Notes: generated from the sequence alone by a model not told the origin. A stretch of DNA of 64,000 nucleotides from Dickeya chrysanthemi NCPPB 402 (GCF_000406105.1 NZ_CM001974.1:4531528-4595527); one strand, 5' to 3'; shown: positions 1 through 9,650, counted from the first letter of the stretch. Translations and numbers: made by a program.

Positions 1-447
1 TATTGGTCTGACCGCTCTTGTGGTCTTGCTTGTCTGTTGATGGCGTTAAAAGGACTGAAAAACACCGAAATAAAGATGCATGATATATTTAATGCTGCCA
101 TAAGGATTGGTGCATACTCGCAGAATGGTTGGATTCACTATAAACTAGCAGAACTATCCACCTCTTTTGGGCTCCCGTCCCAGGCATTGAAAATCCCTTT
201 AGATGACGTATTAGATCTAGTCAATAAAGGTGCTGTTTTCATCGCATCTATTCGGCATAAGTTTCCAGTCAATGCAGGAAAAGGGGGTCATCTGGTGCTT
301 GTTTACAAATATAAAGAACATGCCGGAAAGAAATATATTTTTTTCAGAGATCCTTCTCGTTGGGGAGAAACACATAACTGTATAACCATTGACAGATTTA
401 ATGCAAGTTATAGCAGTAACGGCATAATCCTTGGTATCCACCATTGA
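1..447 (+). CDS. C39-like cysteine peptidase/acyltransferase-fold protein (5' end outside window)
   Basis: The frame is open from base 1, so the start lies before the window; the first in-window TTG/ATG (37-42) is internal. The opening residues read YWSDRSCGLACLLMALKG, which fits the catalytic-Cys segment of C39-type papain-like domains (Cys at 19-21). A later GKGGHLVLVYKY stretch and a DPSRWG stretch fit the His and Asp/Asn parts of the same fold. No transmembrane or ABC part is visible, so this is a stand-alone domain and not a bacteriocin exporter. Related folds act as peptidases or, in BtrH-type proteins, as acyltransferases; the sequence does not decide between them. It is AT-rich, lies 40 bp before an ATP-grasp gene on the same strand, and is probably co-transcribed with it. 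Confidence 0.72.
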   Translation, partial: YWSDRSCGLACLLMALKGLKNTEIKMHDIFNAAIRIGAYSQNGWIHYKLAELSTSFGLPSQALKIPLDDVLDLVNKGAVFIASIRHKFPVNAGKGGHLVLVYKYKEHAGKKYIFFRDPSRWGETHNCITIDRFNASYSSNGIILGIHH

Positions 448-487
448 AATTGATAGTTTAATATTCTAAATTAAAAAAGGAAATAGA

Positions 488-1638
488 ATGAAACGAGTCG
501 CTTTAATTTGTCCACTAAATTATGATTTTGCAGTAAGGTACATTGATGCCGCACTCAAACACAATCTTATTCCATTAGTTATTACGACTAAGTCAACACA
601 TATCGATTTCTCTAAATACAAAAACATTGAAGAAATAAAAATTGATGAATTATCATCATCTCCCTACGAACTACTAAATATACTGAGAAATATTAATGAT
701 CTTGCCGGCATTGTTGCATCTGGCGAGTTCTCCGTAGAGGCAACCGAATTCCTTTGCGCTGAATTAGGTTTGATACGAGCGATTAATGGTGACCCCAGTG
801 TATTAAGAAACAAGAAAAAAATGAGAAATGCATTTCAAAAACAAGAAGTTTCTCAACCGATGCTCATAGGCATTTTCACATCATACAAAGATCTTATATC
901 TAAAGTAAATGATACCATTCATTTCCCTGTTATAAGCAAACCTGTCGATATGGCTGGTTCATGGTATGTATCAATCAATCATACACCTCAGGAACTAATT
1001 AGAAATGCGGAACCTATTTTTTCCTATAAAAAATCATTTGCAACAGGGATTGATTTTAAAGGAGAATGCATTATTGAAACATTTTTTGAAGGGGAAGAAT
1101 ATAGTGCGGAAGTTATTGTAGAGAGCGGTCTCATCATTAATTACTTTATAAACAAAAAGTTTGTCTCAGAATTACCTAATTTTGATGAAATTGGGCATAT
1201 ATGTGGCGAGAAAATAAAACCAGAAATAGCAGGTGTTCTTGAAAGGAATATAGAGAAAATTATTCGTTCCGCTGAAGTAAACTCAAGTATATTACATGTT
1301 GAGTTCAAAGTTAATAATAAAAATGAGATTGCAATAATAGAAGTTGGATGCAGAGTTGCAGGTGATTATATTACCAGGCTCGTCAACCTCACATATGGAG
1401 TAAATTTAGAAGAAATATTAATCATGTTAAAATGTGGAATTCCTTTACCTGACATAGAAAATAAAAACGAAAAAAATATGGCATAGAATTTTTATTTAGA
1501 GAAAAAAACAATGAAATAACACCTGAAAATAATAAGACAATCATTGAGGAAGTAAAATATAATGGCAGAACACCAGCCCCTCATCTCAGCCCAACGCATC
1601 TTCAGAATCGCATTGGTTACAATTTATTTTACATTTGA
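488..1638 (+). pseudogene. ATP-grasp ligase, frame broken near its C-terminus
   Basis: Residues 1-332 are read in one frame up to a TAG at 1484-1486. ATP-grasp features are visible: a Rossmann-like N-terminus (MKRVALICPLNYDFAVRYID), the NKKKMRNAF segment, FPVISKPVDMAGSWYV with the ATP-binding Lys, the IIETFFEGEEYSAEV hinge and the metal-binding EFKVNNKNEIAIIEVGCRV. The frame is lost at the A7 run 1470-1476. Adding one A gives KKYGIEFLFREKNNEI and continues to a TGA at 1636-1638, for a protein of about 383 residues. YGIEFLF resembles the segment usual at this point of the family. Such enzymes join a carboxylate to an amine through an acyl phosphate; the substrate is unknown. A good ribosome site (AAAGGA) precedes the ATG. 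The break may be a true mutation, slippage or a sequencing error. Confidence 0.75.
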
Positions 1639-1649
1639 GTGATACAGCC

Positions 1650-2916
1650 ATGGCACATATATTATTTATTGATTCAAATCTTACTGGACCAATTGTTATG
1701 CATCATGCAAAATCACTTGGCCATTATGTATCATTCATAGAATCAGGTGAGTTTAGTTGGTATAAAAAAAATGAGAAAAACAAAAAATATTAAATAGTCT
1801 AGATAATTATATCAAAACGAAAGAAATAACCGATTATGATGAACTATATGAAAATATAATAGCGATTGAAAAAATAAAAAAATAGATGCCATTATATGCT
1901 TGCCAGAAACAGCAATTGAGTTTGCAGCAAAGGCAGCTCAAGACCTTAGTTTACCATTTCCTACAGTAGAGTCAGTTAATAGATGCAGGAATAAACTTTA
2001 TACCCGAAATACTTTAAATGAAAAAAAAATCAAAAACGCAAAATATTATACGGCAAAAAACAAAAAAGAGGCAATTGATAGCGCAAATAAAATCGGTTAT
2101 CCAGTAATATTAAAACCAATATCAGGTAGAGATAGCTTTTTTAGCTATAAAGTTAAAAATCAAACTGAGCTTGAATCATATTGGCATGAGGCTGAAAGAA
2201 AAATTTGTGAACTCCCGGTATCTGTCCGTGTTCAATATGAAAGAGGTTTTCTTATAGAAGAGTACCTTTCTGGCGAAATGGTCTCTGTTGAAGTAGCACA
2301 CAATGGAAAAGAAACAAAAATATTAATGGTTTCATCTCGTGGTCGTTCTGAAAAAAATGAGATGGTTGAATATCGTATTGATATGCCAGCCGATATCAGT
2401 GAGGAAGAATGGCTGCGATGTGAAGAGTATGCTATTTCTGTTATACAAGCTCTAGAACTTCATTATGGTATTTTTCATCTCGAGATGATGATCACATCAA
2501 GAGGCCCTATCCTTGTTGAGGCTAACGCAAGGATCATGGGAGGATTCATGCCACTTTTATATCTGAATTTCACAGAACATGATATTTACAAACTCATGTT
2601 TGATATTCATTTAGGGAGAAAACCTGATATTGACATAAAAAAAATGACCGAAAAATATGCTACAACAATTAGATTAGAGGCACTTTCCGAATCGACCATC
2701 AATCATGAAAAAATGCTTAAATGCATATCCAATTTTTCTAAAAACATTATCTTTTCAGAAACTATAGAATCGAGTGGATCATCAATAAGCATCAAACCAC
2801 AAGATGTACTTGGACGCATTCAACTTTTATGTAACTCTGCTCAACAGCGGGATAGCATGACTAAATCACTGATCAATAGTATTGAATCAGAATGCAATGT
2901 GGAGTTACTACATTAA
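1650..2916 (+). pseudogene. Second ATP-grasp ligase, frame broken twice
   Basis: An ATG at 1650 opens MAHILFIDSNLTGPIVMHHA, a typical ATP-grasp N-terminus, but a TAA comes at 1791. One missing A in the A5 or A6 run at 1776-1787 restores ILNSLDNYIKTKEITDYDELYENI, and one missing A in the A7 run at 1876-1882 then restores KIDAIICLPETAIEF. From 1900 to the stop the frame is intact (338 residues), with VNRCRNKLYTRNTL, YPVILKPISGRDSFFSYK, FLIEEYLSGEMVSVEV and FHLEMMITSRGPILVEANAR. The repaired protein would have about 422 residues. It lies 11 bp after the first ATP-grasp gene, so the two probably form one operon with the C39-like gene. The 338-residue part alone lacks the N-terminal subdomain and starts with TTG, so I do not treat it as a separate gene. 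Substrate unknown. Confidence 0.75.
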
Positions 2917-2937
2917 ATCTGCAAATAACCACCGTGA

Positions 2938-3615
2938 TTATTTAACATAATCATACAATGCAAATTGTGCATTGGTCATAGCAGCCCAGTATTTATCACC
3001 ATATGACCAATGCCACCACTCAAATGGGTAATTGACAAAGCCATTAGCTGATAACACACTAAACATAATATTTCGATTTTTTTGTGCTTTCTCGGAGATA
3101 TTTTCACAAAAACTCATACACTTTCCATTGGAAGATGCGATATCCATATCATATTCTGACCCCATATCACATATTTTTCCGGACAAACACAGCAGCAGAT
3201 CGATAGCACCTCCAGTAGGGTGCCCAGCTACATTGGGTGGCGCAACAAATTCTGATGTCAACCTAACCAGCTCTTCGTGTGAAAGTGTTAAGTATTCTGC
3301 TGCAAGCCGTTTTAATCGCCGATTAAAATAGAACTTCTGCATCGAAACAGGTCTGAAACTTTCCTTGATGATGAATCCATAATCATCAGGAAGTAAGTTT
3401 GCAGCACGAGTCAAACGTTCAGCAACAGATTCCCTGACTTTAAATACGGGGGTATACTCCAGATGAGAATGGTTGTCTAATGAATCATCAACAAATATAT
3501 TCTTATGAATACCAACTATATCCACCAGCTTTTCATGACACTCAGCTACAGGTATTGATGACACTCGTAAATCAGAAAGTGCCACAGGTTTTTTAACATT
3601 GCCAGACTCTTGCAT
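2938..3615 (-). CDS. VanX-like D-Ala-D-Ala dipeptidase (peptidase family M15D)
   Basis: A 225-residue zinc dipeptidase. The zinc ligands fit GHPTGGAIDLL (His132, Asp139) and EWWHW (catalytic Glu199, His202); Arg88 in ESFRP fits the transition-state Arg of VanX, and CDMGSEYD fits the conserved loop after the second ligand. No signal peptide is evident, so it is probably cytoplasmic. The family cleaves D-Ala-D-Ala, for peptidoglycan recycling or as part of glycopeptide resistance. Here no vanA/vanH partners are seen. Instead it converges on two ATP-grasp ligase genes (21 bp between stops), so it could trim or detoxify their product. It is AT-rich like its neighbours. A GGGAG ribosome site precedes the ATG at 3615. 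Confidence 0.85.
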   Translation of the reverse strand: MQESGNVKKPVALSDLRVSSIPVAECHEKLVDIVGIHKNIFVDDSLDNHSHLEYTPVFKVRESVAERLTRAANLLPDDYGFIIKESFRPVSMQKFYFNRRLKRLAAEYLTLSHEELVRLTSEFVAPPNVAGHPTGGAIDLLLCLSGKICDMGSEYDMDIASSNGKCMSFCENISEKAQKNRNIMFSVLSANGFVNYPFEWWHWSYGDKYWAAMTNAQFALYDYVK

Positions 3616-3806
3616 AACACATTACTCCCTTTAGTCATTCTAGAGACCAGCTAATCATCAATAGCTATATTACTTAGCATTTAGGACTTAACGGCCACTC
3701 CCAACAATTATGTCTACTGAGACCAGACTATGTTTCTAATCACTCAAACTACTGGGGCATAATTAAACTGATAACTTGTTGTCTTATCATCTCACCAATC
3801 CCAATT

Positions 3807-3822
3807 AGTGACATACATCACA
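3807..3822 (+). promoter_or_regulatory. Candidate CRP site upstream of uxuA
   Basis: AGTGACATACATCACA has the GTGA-N6-TCAC core of CRP operators. It lies about 95 bp before the uxuA start, a suitable distance for catabolite control of hexuronate breakdown. Prediction only. Confidence 0.55.
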
Positions 3823-3859
3823 GAAATATCGCCACAGGTGGTGAATAGTGAACCGGTCC

Positions 3860-3874
3860 GGTGGTCAGGCCACC
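3860..3874. promoter_or_regulatory. Inverted repeat near uxuA start (possible operator)
   Basis: GGTGGTCAGGCCACC forms 5-bp arms around 5 bases, about 40 bp before the uxuA ATG. It could be a repressor site, but it does not match the UxuR/ExuR consensus well. Confidence 0.3.
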
Positions 3875-3915
3875 AGACCGACCATCGACATCAACAGAGT
3901 TTAAGGAGCTGCATT

Positions 3916-5100
3916 ATGGAACACACCTGGCGCTGGTATGGCCCCAACGATCCGGTGTCGCTGGATGATGCCCGTCAGGCGGGCGCGACCGGTATCGTCA
4001 CCGCCCTGCACCATATCCCGAATGGTGAAGTGTGGAGCATCGAAGAGATTAAGCAACGTCAGGCGATACTGGCGGAAAAAGGGCTGACCTGGTCAGTGGT
4101 GGAAAGCGTGCCGGTGCACGAAGCCATCAAAACCCAGACCGGCGATTACCGGCGTTATATCGCCAATTACCAGCAGTCACTGCGTAATCTGGGCGCCTGC
4201 GGCATTGATACCGTGTGCTACAACTTCATGCCGGTGCTGGACTGGACCCGTACCGATCTGGAATACCCAATGCCGGACGGCTCCCGGGCGCTGCGTTTTG
4301 ATCACACCGCCTTCGCGGCGTTTGAGCTGCACCTGCTCAAGCGTAACGGCGCCGCCGCCGACTACACCGATGAAGAACAGCGTCAGGCCGCTGCGTATTT
4401 CGCCGCCATGACCGATGCCGACAAAGACAAGTTGACCCGCAATATTATCGCCGGTCTGCCGGGTGCCGAAGAAGGCTATACGCTGGAGCAGTTCCGCGCC
4501 CAACTGGCGCAGTACGACGGTATCGATAAAGCGAAGCTGCGTGAGCACATGGCGGAATTCCTGCGGGCGATCGTGCCGGTAGCGGAAGAAGCCGGTATCG
4601 TGCTGGCGGTACACCCGGACGATCCGCCGCGGCCAATCCTCGGCCTGCCGCGCATCGTTTCGACCATTGAGGATATGCAGTGGCTAAAAAATACTGTCGA
4701 CAGCATCCATAACGGCTTCACCATGTGCACCGGGTCTTACGGCGTACGGGCAGACAACGATTTGGTGAAAATGATCGAAACCTTCGCCGACCGTATCCAC
4801 TTCACTCATTTGCGCGCCACCTGCCGCGAAGACAACCCGAAAAGCTTCCACGAAGCGGCTCATCTGCATGGCGATGTAGACATGGTGAAGGTGGTGAAAG
4901 CGATTCTGGCGGAAGAACACCGCCGCCGTCAGCAGGGCAATACCCGCGCCATTCCGATGCGCCCCGACCACGGCCACCAGATGCTGGATGACCTGAAGAA
5001 GAAAACCAACCCCGGCTATTCCGCCATCGGGCGGCTGAAAGGGCTGGCGGAAGTGCGCGGCGTCGAACTGGCGATCAAACAAACGTTCTTTAACGACTGA
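3916..5100 (+). CDS. uxuA: Mannonate dehydratase
   Basis: Converts D-mannonate to 2-keto-3-deoxygluconate in the cytoplasm, a step of glucuronate catabolism that feeds the KDG pathway also used for pectin. The protein begins [18 protein letters not shown] and has 394 residues, the usual UxuA length. Family motifs include [47 protein letters not shown] and MRPDHGHQM. The start at 3916 is chosen because AAGGAG lies 8 bp upstream; the frame stays open farther upstream but without family similarity. It stands alone: no uxuB or uxuR gene is adjacent. A CRP-like site lies upstream. Confidence 0.96.
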   Translation: MEHTWRWYGPNDPVSLDDARQAGATGIVTALHHIPNGEVWSIEEIKQRQAILAEKGLTWSVVESVPVHEAIKTQTGDYRRYIANYQQSLRNLGACGIDTVCYNFMPVLDWTRTDLEYPMPDGSRALRFDHTAFAAFELHLLKRNGAAADYTDEEQRQAAAYFAAMTDADKDKLTRNIIAGLPGAEEGYTLEQFRAQLAQYDGIDKAKLREHMAEFLRAIVPVAEEAGIVLAVHPDDPPRPILGLPRIVSTIEDMQWLKNTVDSIHNGFTMCTGSYGVRADNDLVKMIETFADRIHFTHLRATCREDNPKSFHEAAHLHGDVDMVKVVKAILAEEHRRRQQGNTRAIPMRPDHGHQMLDDLKKKTNPGYSAIGRLKGLAEVRGVELAIKQTFFND

Positions 5101-5114
5101 CCCGCGGTTCGTCT

Positions 5115-5181
5115 TATATCCTAAGTAATTCGAGTTGCAGGAAAGCCAACGCACCTGCAACTTGAAGTATGACGGGTTATA
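5115..5181 (+). repeat. Short ERIC-derived repeat (internally deleted)
   Basis: Begins TATATCC...TAATTCGAGTTGCAGG and ends CCTGCAACTTGAAGTATGACGGGTTATA, i.e. both ERIC termini without the central hairpin. It lies between uxuA and the convergent yidA-like gene. Confidence 0.8.
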
Positions 5182-5199
5182 CGTCTGGCCCGGCGTGGG

Positions 5200-6015
5200 T
5201 CAGACGTTCAACACAAACTTCTCAATGGCGTACGCCACGCCGTCTTCACTGTTAGACCGGGTGACGAATTGGCTCACCGCCTTGACGCTCTCAATCGCAT
5301 TACCCATCGCCACACCCAGCCCGGCAAATTCGAGCATCGCCAAATCGTTTTCCTGATCGCCCAGCGCCATCACTTCATCAGCGGCCAGACCGAGGTGTTG
5401 CGCCAGCATTTTCACCCCTTCGCCTTTATTGACGCGCTTGTCCAGAATCTCGAGATAGAAAGCGGCGCTTTTCATGATGGTATAACGGGCGAAATCTTCG
5501 GGTGGCATGCGGGCGATAGCGGCATCCAGCACCTCAGGTTCATCGATCATCATCACTTTTGGAAAACGCAGGCTGCTGTCCATTTCCTCTACCGCCCGGT
5601 ATTTCAGCGGCATGCTGGTCAGGTGGGACTCATGCACCGTGTAGGCGCTGATATCTTTGTTGGCGGTATACACATAATTGAAATCAAGCGCATGGAAGTG
5701 CACGCCCAACTCGCGCGACAACGCCTCGAAATGGAGATAGTCCTCAAAGCTCAGCGTGGTTTGCGCCACGCATTCCCCCGTCAATGTGCGCTGCACCAGC
5801 GCGCCGTTATTGGTGATGCAGTAGTGCCCGTCTTGCTGCAACCCCAGTTGTTTCAGATAGCGCTCAACGCCGATGAACGGGCGCCCGGTCGCCAGCGCCA
5901 CATAAACGCCTTTTTCGCGGGCGGCGGCAATAGCCTGTTTCACCGCCGGCGAAATCTGGTTTTCCGGCGTTAGCAGCGTGCCGTCCATATCAATCGCAAT
6001 CAGTTTTATCGCCAT
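5200..6015 (-). CDS. yidA: Cof-type HAD-IIB sugar phosphatase, YidA-like
   Basis: A 271-residue soluble haloacid dehalogenase-type phosphatase. The nucleophile motif DMDGTLL is at residues 8-14, ATGRP supplies motif II, and GDQENDLAML supplies the acidic motif IV. The C2B cap between them is typical of Cof-type enzymes such as YidA, which dephosphorylate sugar phosphates. The start MAIKLIAIDMDG at 6015 is preceded by a GGGG(A) ribosome site; a longer frame to 6039 has no family match. It converges on uxuA and is not next to the genes that flank yidA in E. coli, so the symbol rests on protein similarity only. Confidence 0.82.
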   Translation of the reverse strand: MAIKLIAIDMDGTLLTPENQISPAVKQAIAAAREKGVYVALATGRPFIGVERYLKQLGLQQDGHYCITNNGALVQRTLTGECVAQTTLSFEDYLHFEALSRELGVHFHALDFNYVYTANKDISAYTVHESHLTSMPLKYRAVEEMDSSLRFPKVMMIDEPEVLDAAIARMPPEDFARYTIMKSAAFYLEILDKRVNKGEGVKMLAQHLGLAADEVMALGDQENDLAMLEFAGLGVAMGNAIESVKAVSQFVTRSNSEDGVAYAIEKFVLNV

Positions 6016-6154
6016 GATTTCCCCAATAAGTAACCTCACTGCCGGTATCCTAGCGTGATTAGGTTGGGTAAAACCAGAAAATCCGCCGGCGTATCATCCT
6101 TAGGTGATTAAAGAAACCCATACGAAGAGCTTATCCCACCAGGCGTAATTGAGT

Positions 6155-6192
6155 TTTGATCAGGACAGACAGGCTTTGATCAGGACAGACAG
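6155..6192 (+). repeat. Two-copy tandem repeat
   Basis: TTTGATCAGGACAGACAG occurs at 6155-6172 and again at 6175-6192 (period 20), between the yidA-like gene and the uspA terminator. Function unknown. Confidence 0.85.
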
Positions 6193-6197
6193 ACAAA

Positions 6198-6229
6198 GAG
6201 GCATAGCCAATCGCGATTGGCTATGCCTC
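6198..6229 (-). terminator. Perfect 32-bp palindrome, probable uspA terminator
   Basis: GAGGCATAGCCAATCG is followed at once by its exact reverse complement. It lies 45 bp after the uspA stop. The T-tract after it is weak on both strands, so termination efficiency is uncertain. Confidence 0.55.
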
Positions 6230-6273
6230 ATATTCGTCGGATCATTTCAGGCGCATCAAAACACGGGTGCGAC

Positions 6274-6708
6274 TTATTCCTCTTCCTCACGCAACGGCAC
6301 AATCAGCATGTCGATGTGCACCGTATTGATCAACTGGCGCGCAGACGACATCAGTTTACTCCAGAAATCCTGATGGTGGCCGCATAGCACCAGATCAACG
6401 TCATACTTGCGAATCGCGTCAACCAGCACCTGGCCCAGATCGCCGCTGCCGCTCAGAGTTTCCGAGATCGGATAACCGGCGTTTTCCGCCAGATCTTTCA
6501 GGGCATTCTGGGTTTCTTCGGAAATGCGTTGCTGCATGTCACCCAGATTGACATCGATCAGCCCGGTGTAGAGATCAGAGTAATTCACGTCAACATGGAT
6601 CAAAGAGACTTTGGCATCGTACGGCCGCGCCATGGAGACCGCTTTTTCCACTAACACCTTACTTTCCGGTGACAGGTCAACCGCAATAAGGATGTGCTTG
6701 TAAGCCAT
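6274..6708 (-). CDS. uspA: Universal stress protein A
   Basis: Small cytoplasmic homodimer induced by growth arrest and many stresses. The 144 residues begin [20 protein letters not shown] and end [12 protein letters not shown], nearly identical to E. coli UspA along the whole length, including [13 protein letters not shown] and [14 protein letters not shown]. It is divergent from uspB, as in E. coli, with a long non-coding region (6709-7348) between them that should hold both promoters. Confidence 0.98.
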   Translation of the reverse strand: MAYKHILIAVDLSPESKVLVEKAVSMARPYDAKVSLIHVDVNYSDLYTGLIDVNLGDMQQRISEETQNALKDLAENAGYPISETLSGSGDLGQVLVDAIRKYDVDLVLCGHHQDFWSKLMSSARQLINTVHIDMLIVPLREEEE

Positions 6709-7348
6709 GATTAAGCTCCTTCCGTAATGACTAACTGATGAGTCAGCAGATATTTCCTGCCAGCCTGATAACCTATGGCAGTGATGAGCATAACACCCCG
6801 CTTATTGCGGGTTATGTTCAACGGATCACAACGCCACACATTTTGTAACGGTTCTGCGAATGCGGATGATCGCCTACCCTGAAGTGATCGCCCATTGCGC
6901 CGATACTCTCTATATCCGTCATACATCAAGCTGCAGAGCTGTTGGCTTTCCTGCAACTCAATTGTTTAGGGATACCAGAGGAAAGCCTGAATAACGGTGA
7001 AACCGCTATCCCGTACATAAAGTGTAGTTGAAAAGGACGGGGCCTACGGCGAAGAAAGCCGGTGCCGGATCAAAAGTCATCATGATGTTTTTGGCTGTCA
7101 GGAACCTTGCGCCGGGTATGGAAAAAAATCGCAAGGCTCTTCTACAATGAAATTGGGGGGGAACCTCAACGGGTTCATCTCCAGGCAGGGATACAAAGGT
7201 GAAGAAGAACACCCGGGCAACTCGCCATGGTCGGGCAGCCCCATAACATCGCGTGAAAAACGTGTGGCATAAATACCCACAGATGTGATGTCAGCAGGAT
7301 ACGACACATACCGGCATCTGTAGGGTCATAATCCGGGAGGGAAGCATG
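6709..7348. other. uspA-uspB divergent intergenic region
   Basis: 640 bp without a convincing gene. It holds a degenerate short ERIC copy (6911-6976) and an imperfect hairpin around 6790-6815 (CATAAC..CCCGC / GCGGG..TTATG). Open frames at 6711-6956 and 7006-7307 have no protein features; one runs through the ERIC copy. The uspA and uspB promoters must lie here. Confidence 0.6.
6911..6976 (-). repeat. Degenerate short ERIC-derived repeat
   Basis: On the minus strand it reads GGTATCC..GAGTTGCAGGAAAGCCAAC and ends GCTTGATGTATGACGGATATA. This is the same internally deleted form as the copy at 5115-5181, with more mismatches. Confidence 0.65.
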
Positions 7349-7684
7349 ATGATTAGTACATTTGCGCTTTTCTGGGCTTTATGTGTCGTCTGTGTCATCA
7401 ATATGGCGCGATATTATTCTTCGTTGCGAGTGCTGCTGCTGATATTGAGAGACTGTGATCCGCTACTGTATCAGTATGTGGATGGAAGCGGATTTTTCAC
7501 CTCCCACGGGCAACCCAGCAAGCAGTTACGGTTGGTTCGTTACATCTATGCACAACGTTATCTTGACCATCACGACCCGGAATTTATCCGTCGTTGCGCG
7601 CGGGTGCGCGGTCAGTTTTTGCTGACTTCCGCCTTGTGCGGGCTGGTCGTCGTCAGCCTCATCGGCCTTATCATCTGGCATTGA
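7349..7684 (+). CDS. uspB: Universal stress protein B
   Basis: A 111-residue inner-membrane protein, [20 protein letters not shown]..., with one hydrophobic segment at each end (residues 1-20 and about 90-110). It closely matches E. coli UspB, including [20 protein letters not shown]. In E. coli it is RpoS-dependent and linked to ethanol tolerance in stationary phase. An ATG directly before (7346) would add one Met; the second ATG is chosen by similarity and by its spacing from GGAGG. It lies between divergent uspA and convergent pitA, the conserved enterobacterial order. Confidence 0.95.
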   Translation: MISTFALFWALCVVCVINMARYYSSLRVLLLILRDCDPLLYQYVDGSGFFTSHGQPSKQLRLVRYIYAQRYLDHHDPEFIRRCARVRGQFLLTSALCGLVVVSLIGLIIWH

Positions 7685-7755
7685 AGTGCGGCGGCAACAG
7701 TGACGGCATAAGCAGGTTGTGGTCCCATCAACCCATTAACGATACGCTGAAAGCA

Positions 7756-7787
7756 GAAAGGCGACCTGATGGCCGCCTTTCTTATTT
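7756..7787 (+). terminator. Terminator after uspB
   Basis: GAAAGGCG..CGCCTTTC stem followed by TTATTT, 70 bp after the uspB stop. It may also serve convergent pitA. Confidence 0.75.
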
Positions 7788-7841
7788 GTCTACTTTGTCT
7801 ACACGCTGATGGATGCAACGTTTGCGCTCTATTAGCGCACG

Positions 7842-9347
7842 TCAGATCAGTTTCAGCGCCAGCCAGTACAGCACGCCGGACAGCAGCATTGATACCGGCA
7901 GGGTGAAAACCCAAGCCAACAGAATGCTTTTCACCGTTTTGCCCTGCACGCCGCCGCCGTCCACAATCATGGTGCCGGCCACCGCGGAGGAAAGCACGTG
8001 CGTCGTGGATACCGGCATACCGGTATAGCTGGCAATGCCAATCGACATGGCGGCCGTCAACTGTGCGGAGACGCCTTGTGCGTAGGTCATGCCTTTTTTA
8101 CCGATTTTCTCGCCGATAGTGACCGCCACACGCTGCCAGCCCACCATCGTACCGAGCGACAACGCCAGCGCCACCGCCACAATGATCCACAGCGGAGCAT
8201 ATTCCACCGTGTACAGCAGGTCGCTACGCAGATTGTTGAGCAGGCGTTTGTCATCGGCCGAGGTTTCCGGCAGCTTAACGACGCGATCCAACGTATCGGA
8301 GATACACATCAACAAACGACGGGCACGGGCACGATCATCCGCAGGCAGCTCGCTGTAGTTTTTCACGTTATTCAGCAACGTCAGCGCACGGTCAATGGCG
8401 ATCATGGCGCGAGACGTATCACAGTGAAAATCCGGTTTGTTGCCGGTAGCAGGAATCACGTTTTCCGGAGCCGGAATCGGCGTCGACAGGCCGATCACAT
8501 GCGTCAGCGACGCGTTATGAGACTGATAATACCCCTGCAGATTCATCACCGCATCGCGGGTACGGCTAATATCGTAGCCTGAGGCATTCATGTTCAGCAT
8601 AAACCCGGCCGGCGCCACGCCAATCAGCACCAGCATGATCAGGCCAATGCCTTTTTGCCCGTCGTTAGCGCCGTGAGAGAAGCTCACCCCTACCGCAGAC
8701 AAGATCAGCGCGGTACGCGTCCAGAACGGCGGCTTACGCTTACCATCCTGCTTTTCGCGCTCCGCCGGCGTCAGGTGAATACGCTGGCGTTTCTTATTCC
8801 CGCGCCAATAACGACGCAGCAGATACACCATCAACCCGGCGACGATCATGCCGACCACCGGAGACATCAGCAGCGACAGGAAGATACTGACCATTTTAGG
8901 GATATTAAGCGCATCCACCACCGAGGTATGGGTCACCAGCGCGTTGGTTAAACCGATACCGATGATGGAGCCGATCAAGGTATGAGAACTGGAGGCCGGC
9001 AACCCGAAATACCAGGTCCCCAGGTTCCAGATGATCGCCGCCAACAGCATCGAAAACACCATCGCCAGCCCGTGAGTGGAACTGACATTCAGCAGCAAAT
9101 CGGTTGGCAGCAGATGGACGATGGCATACGCCACGCTTAGCCCGCCCAGCAATACCCCGAGGAAATTGAAAACACCGGCCATGACAACCGCCAGTTGAGC
9201 ACGCATCGCCCGGGTATAAATCACCGTAGCGACCGCGTTGGCGGTATCGTGAAAACCGTTGATAGCTTCATAGAACAGAACGAATAGCAGGGCGAGAACC
9301 AGCATCAGACCGGTATGGAAATCAAGCCCGGCAAATAAATGTAACAT
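7842..9347 (-). CDS. pitA: Low-affinity inorganic phosphate transporter PitA
   Basis: A 501-residue inner-membrane permease that takes up metal-phosphate by proton symport. It begins [16 protein letters not shown] and has the two PiT signature regions: [15 protein letters not shown] near the N-terminus and [13 protein letters not shown] in the middle, with about ten hydrophobic segments and a hydrophilic loop around residues 260-370. Length and sequence match E. coli PitA (499). It neighbours uspB and divergent yhiN, as in E. coli. Confidence 0.97.
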   Translation of the reverse strand: MLHLFAGLDFHTGLMLVLALLFVLFYEAINGFHDTANAVATVIYTRAMRAQLAVVMAGVFNFLGVLLGGLSVAYAIVHLLPTDLLLNVSSTHGLAMVFSMLLAAIIWNLGTWYFGLPASSSHTLIGSIIGIGLTNALVTHTSVVDALNIPKMVSIFLSLLMSPVVGMIVAGLMVYLLRRYWRGNKKRQRIHLTPAEREKQDGKRKPPFWTRTALILSAVGVSFSHGANDGQKGIGLIMLVLIGVAPAGFMLNMNASGYDISRTRDAVMNLQGYYQSHNASLTHVIGLSTPIPAPENVIPATGNKPDFHCDTSRAMIAIDRALTLLNNVKNYSELPADDRARARRLLMCISDTLDRVVKLPETSADDKRLLNNLRSDLLYTVEYAPLWIIVAVALALSLGTMVGWQRVAVTIGEKIGKKGMTYAQGVSAQLTAAMSIGIASYTGMPVSTTHVLSSAVAGTMIVDGGGVQGKTVKSILLAWVFTLPVSMLLSGVLYWLALKLI

Positions 9348-9650
9348 AAGTGTTAGGCCATGTAGTGGTCATGAACGCGGCGCATTATCGGTGACAAGCT
9401 GAAACGGGAAAAGCAAAATATGACATTATTTTGACTTAATTTACGCCACTTCTGCCGGTGAAAAGGATTTAATTAATTAAAATCAATGCATTATTGTTTT
9501 TACCCATCCACACATTTTGTTACCGGTACATCGCCCAGATCCGGCGGCGGAACGGCATGAAACAAGGCGCTGTTGGGCGAGTGACCGATGTGGGGACATC
9601 GCCTATAATCGGCCGCCCGGATATCACCGGCGCAACAGCGGGAGAGTAAT
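9348..9650. other. pitA-yhiN divergent intergenic region
   Basis: About 300 bp with an AT-rich core (TTAATTAATTAAAAT near 9470-9482) suited to promoters for both genes. No ORF, RNA gene or clear operator is seen. Confidence 0.5.

Larger units (their letters stand above)
3616..3915. other. Divergent intergenic region between vanX-like gene and uxuA
   Basis: 300 bp mark the change from AT-rich to GC-rich DNA. It holds a CRP-type site (3807-3822), an inverted repeat GGTGG-N5-CCACC (3860-3874) and the uxuA ribosome site (AAGGAG near 3903). No gene is seen here. Confidence 0.5.

Noticed and set aside
1900..2916. Stand-alone ATP-grasp gene starting with TTG at 1900
   Set aside because: The N-terminal subdomain is found upstream in shifted frames; the TTG is an internal codon of the broken gene.
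3700..3745. KdgR-box-like half site (ATGTTTCTAAT) before uxuA
   Set aside because: Only one half resembles the KdgR consensus; the other half does not, so I do not call it.
6711..6956. 81-codon minus-strand frame upstream of uspA
   Set aside because: Its start lies in an ERIC remnant and it has no ribosome site; non-coding promoter region.
7006..7307. Two overlapping minus-strand frames upstream of uspB
   Set aside because: No ribosome site, no similarity; intergenic.
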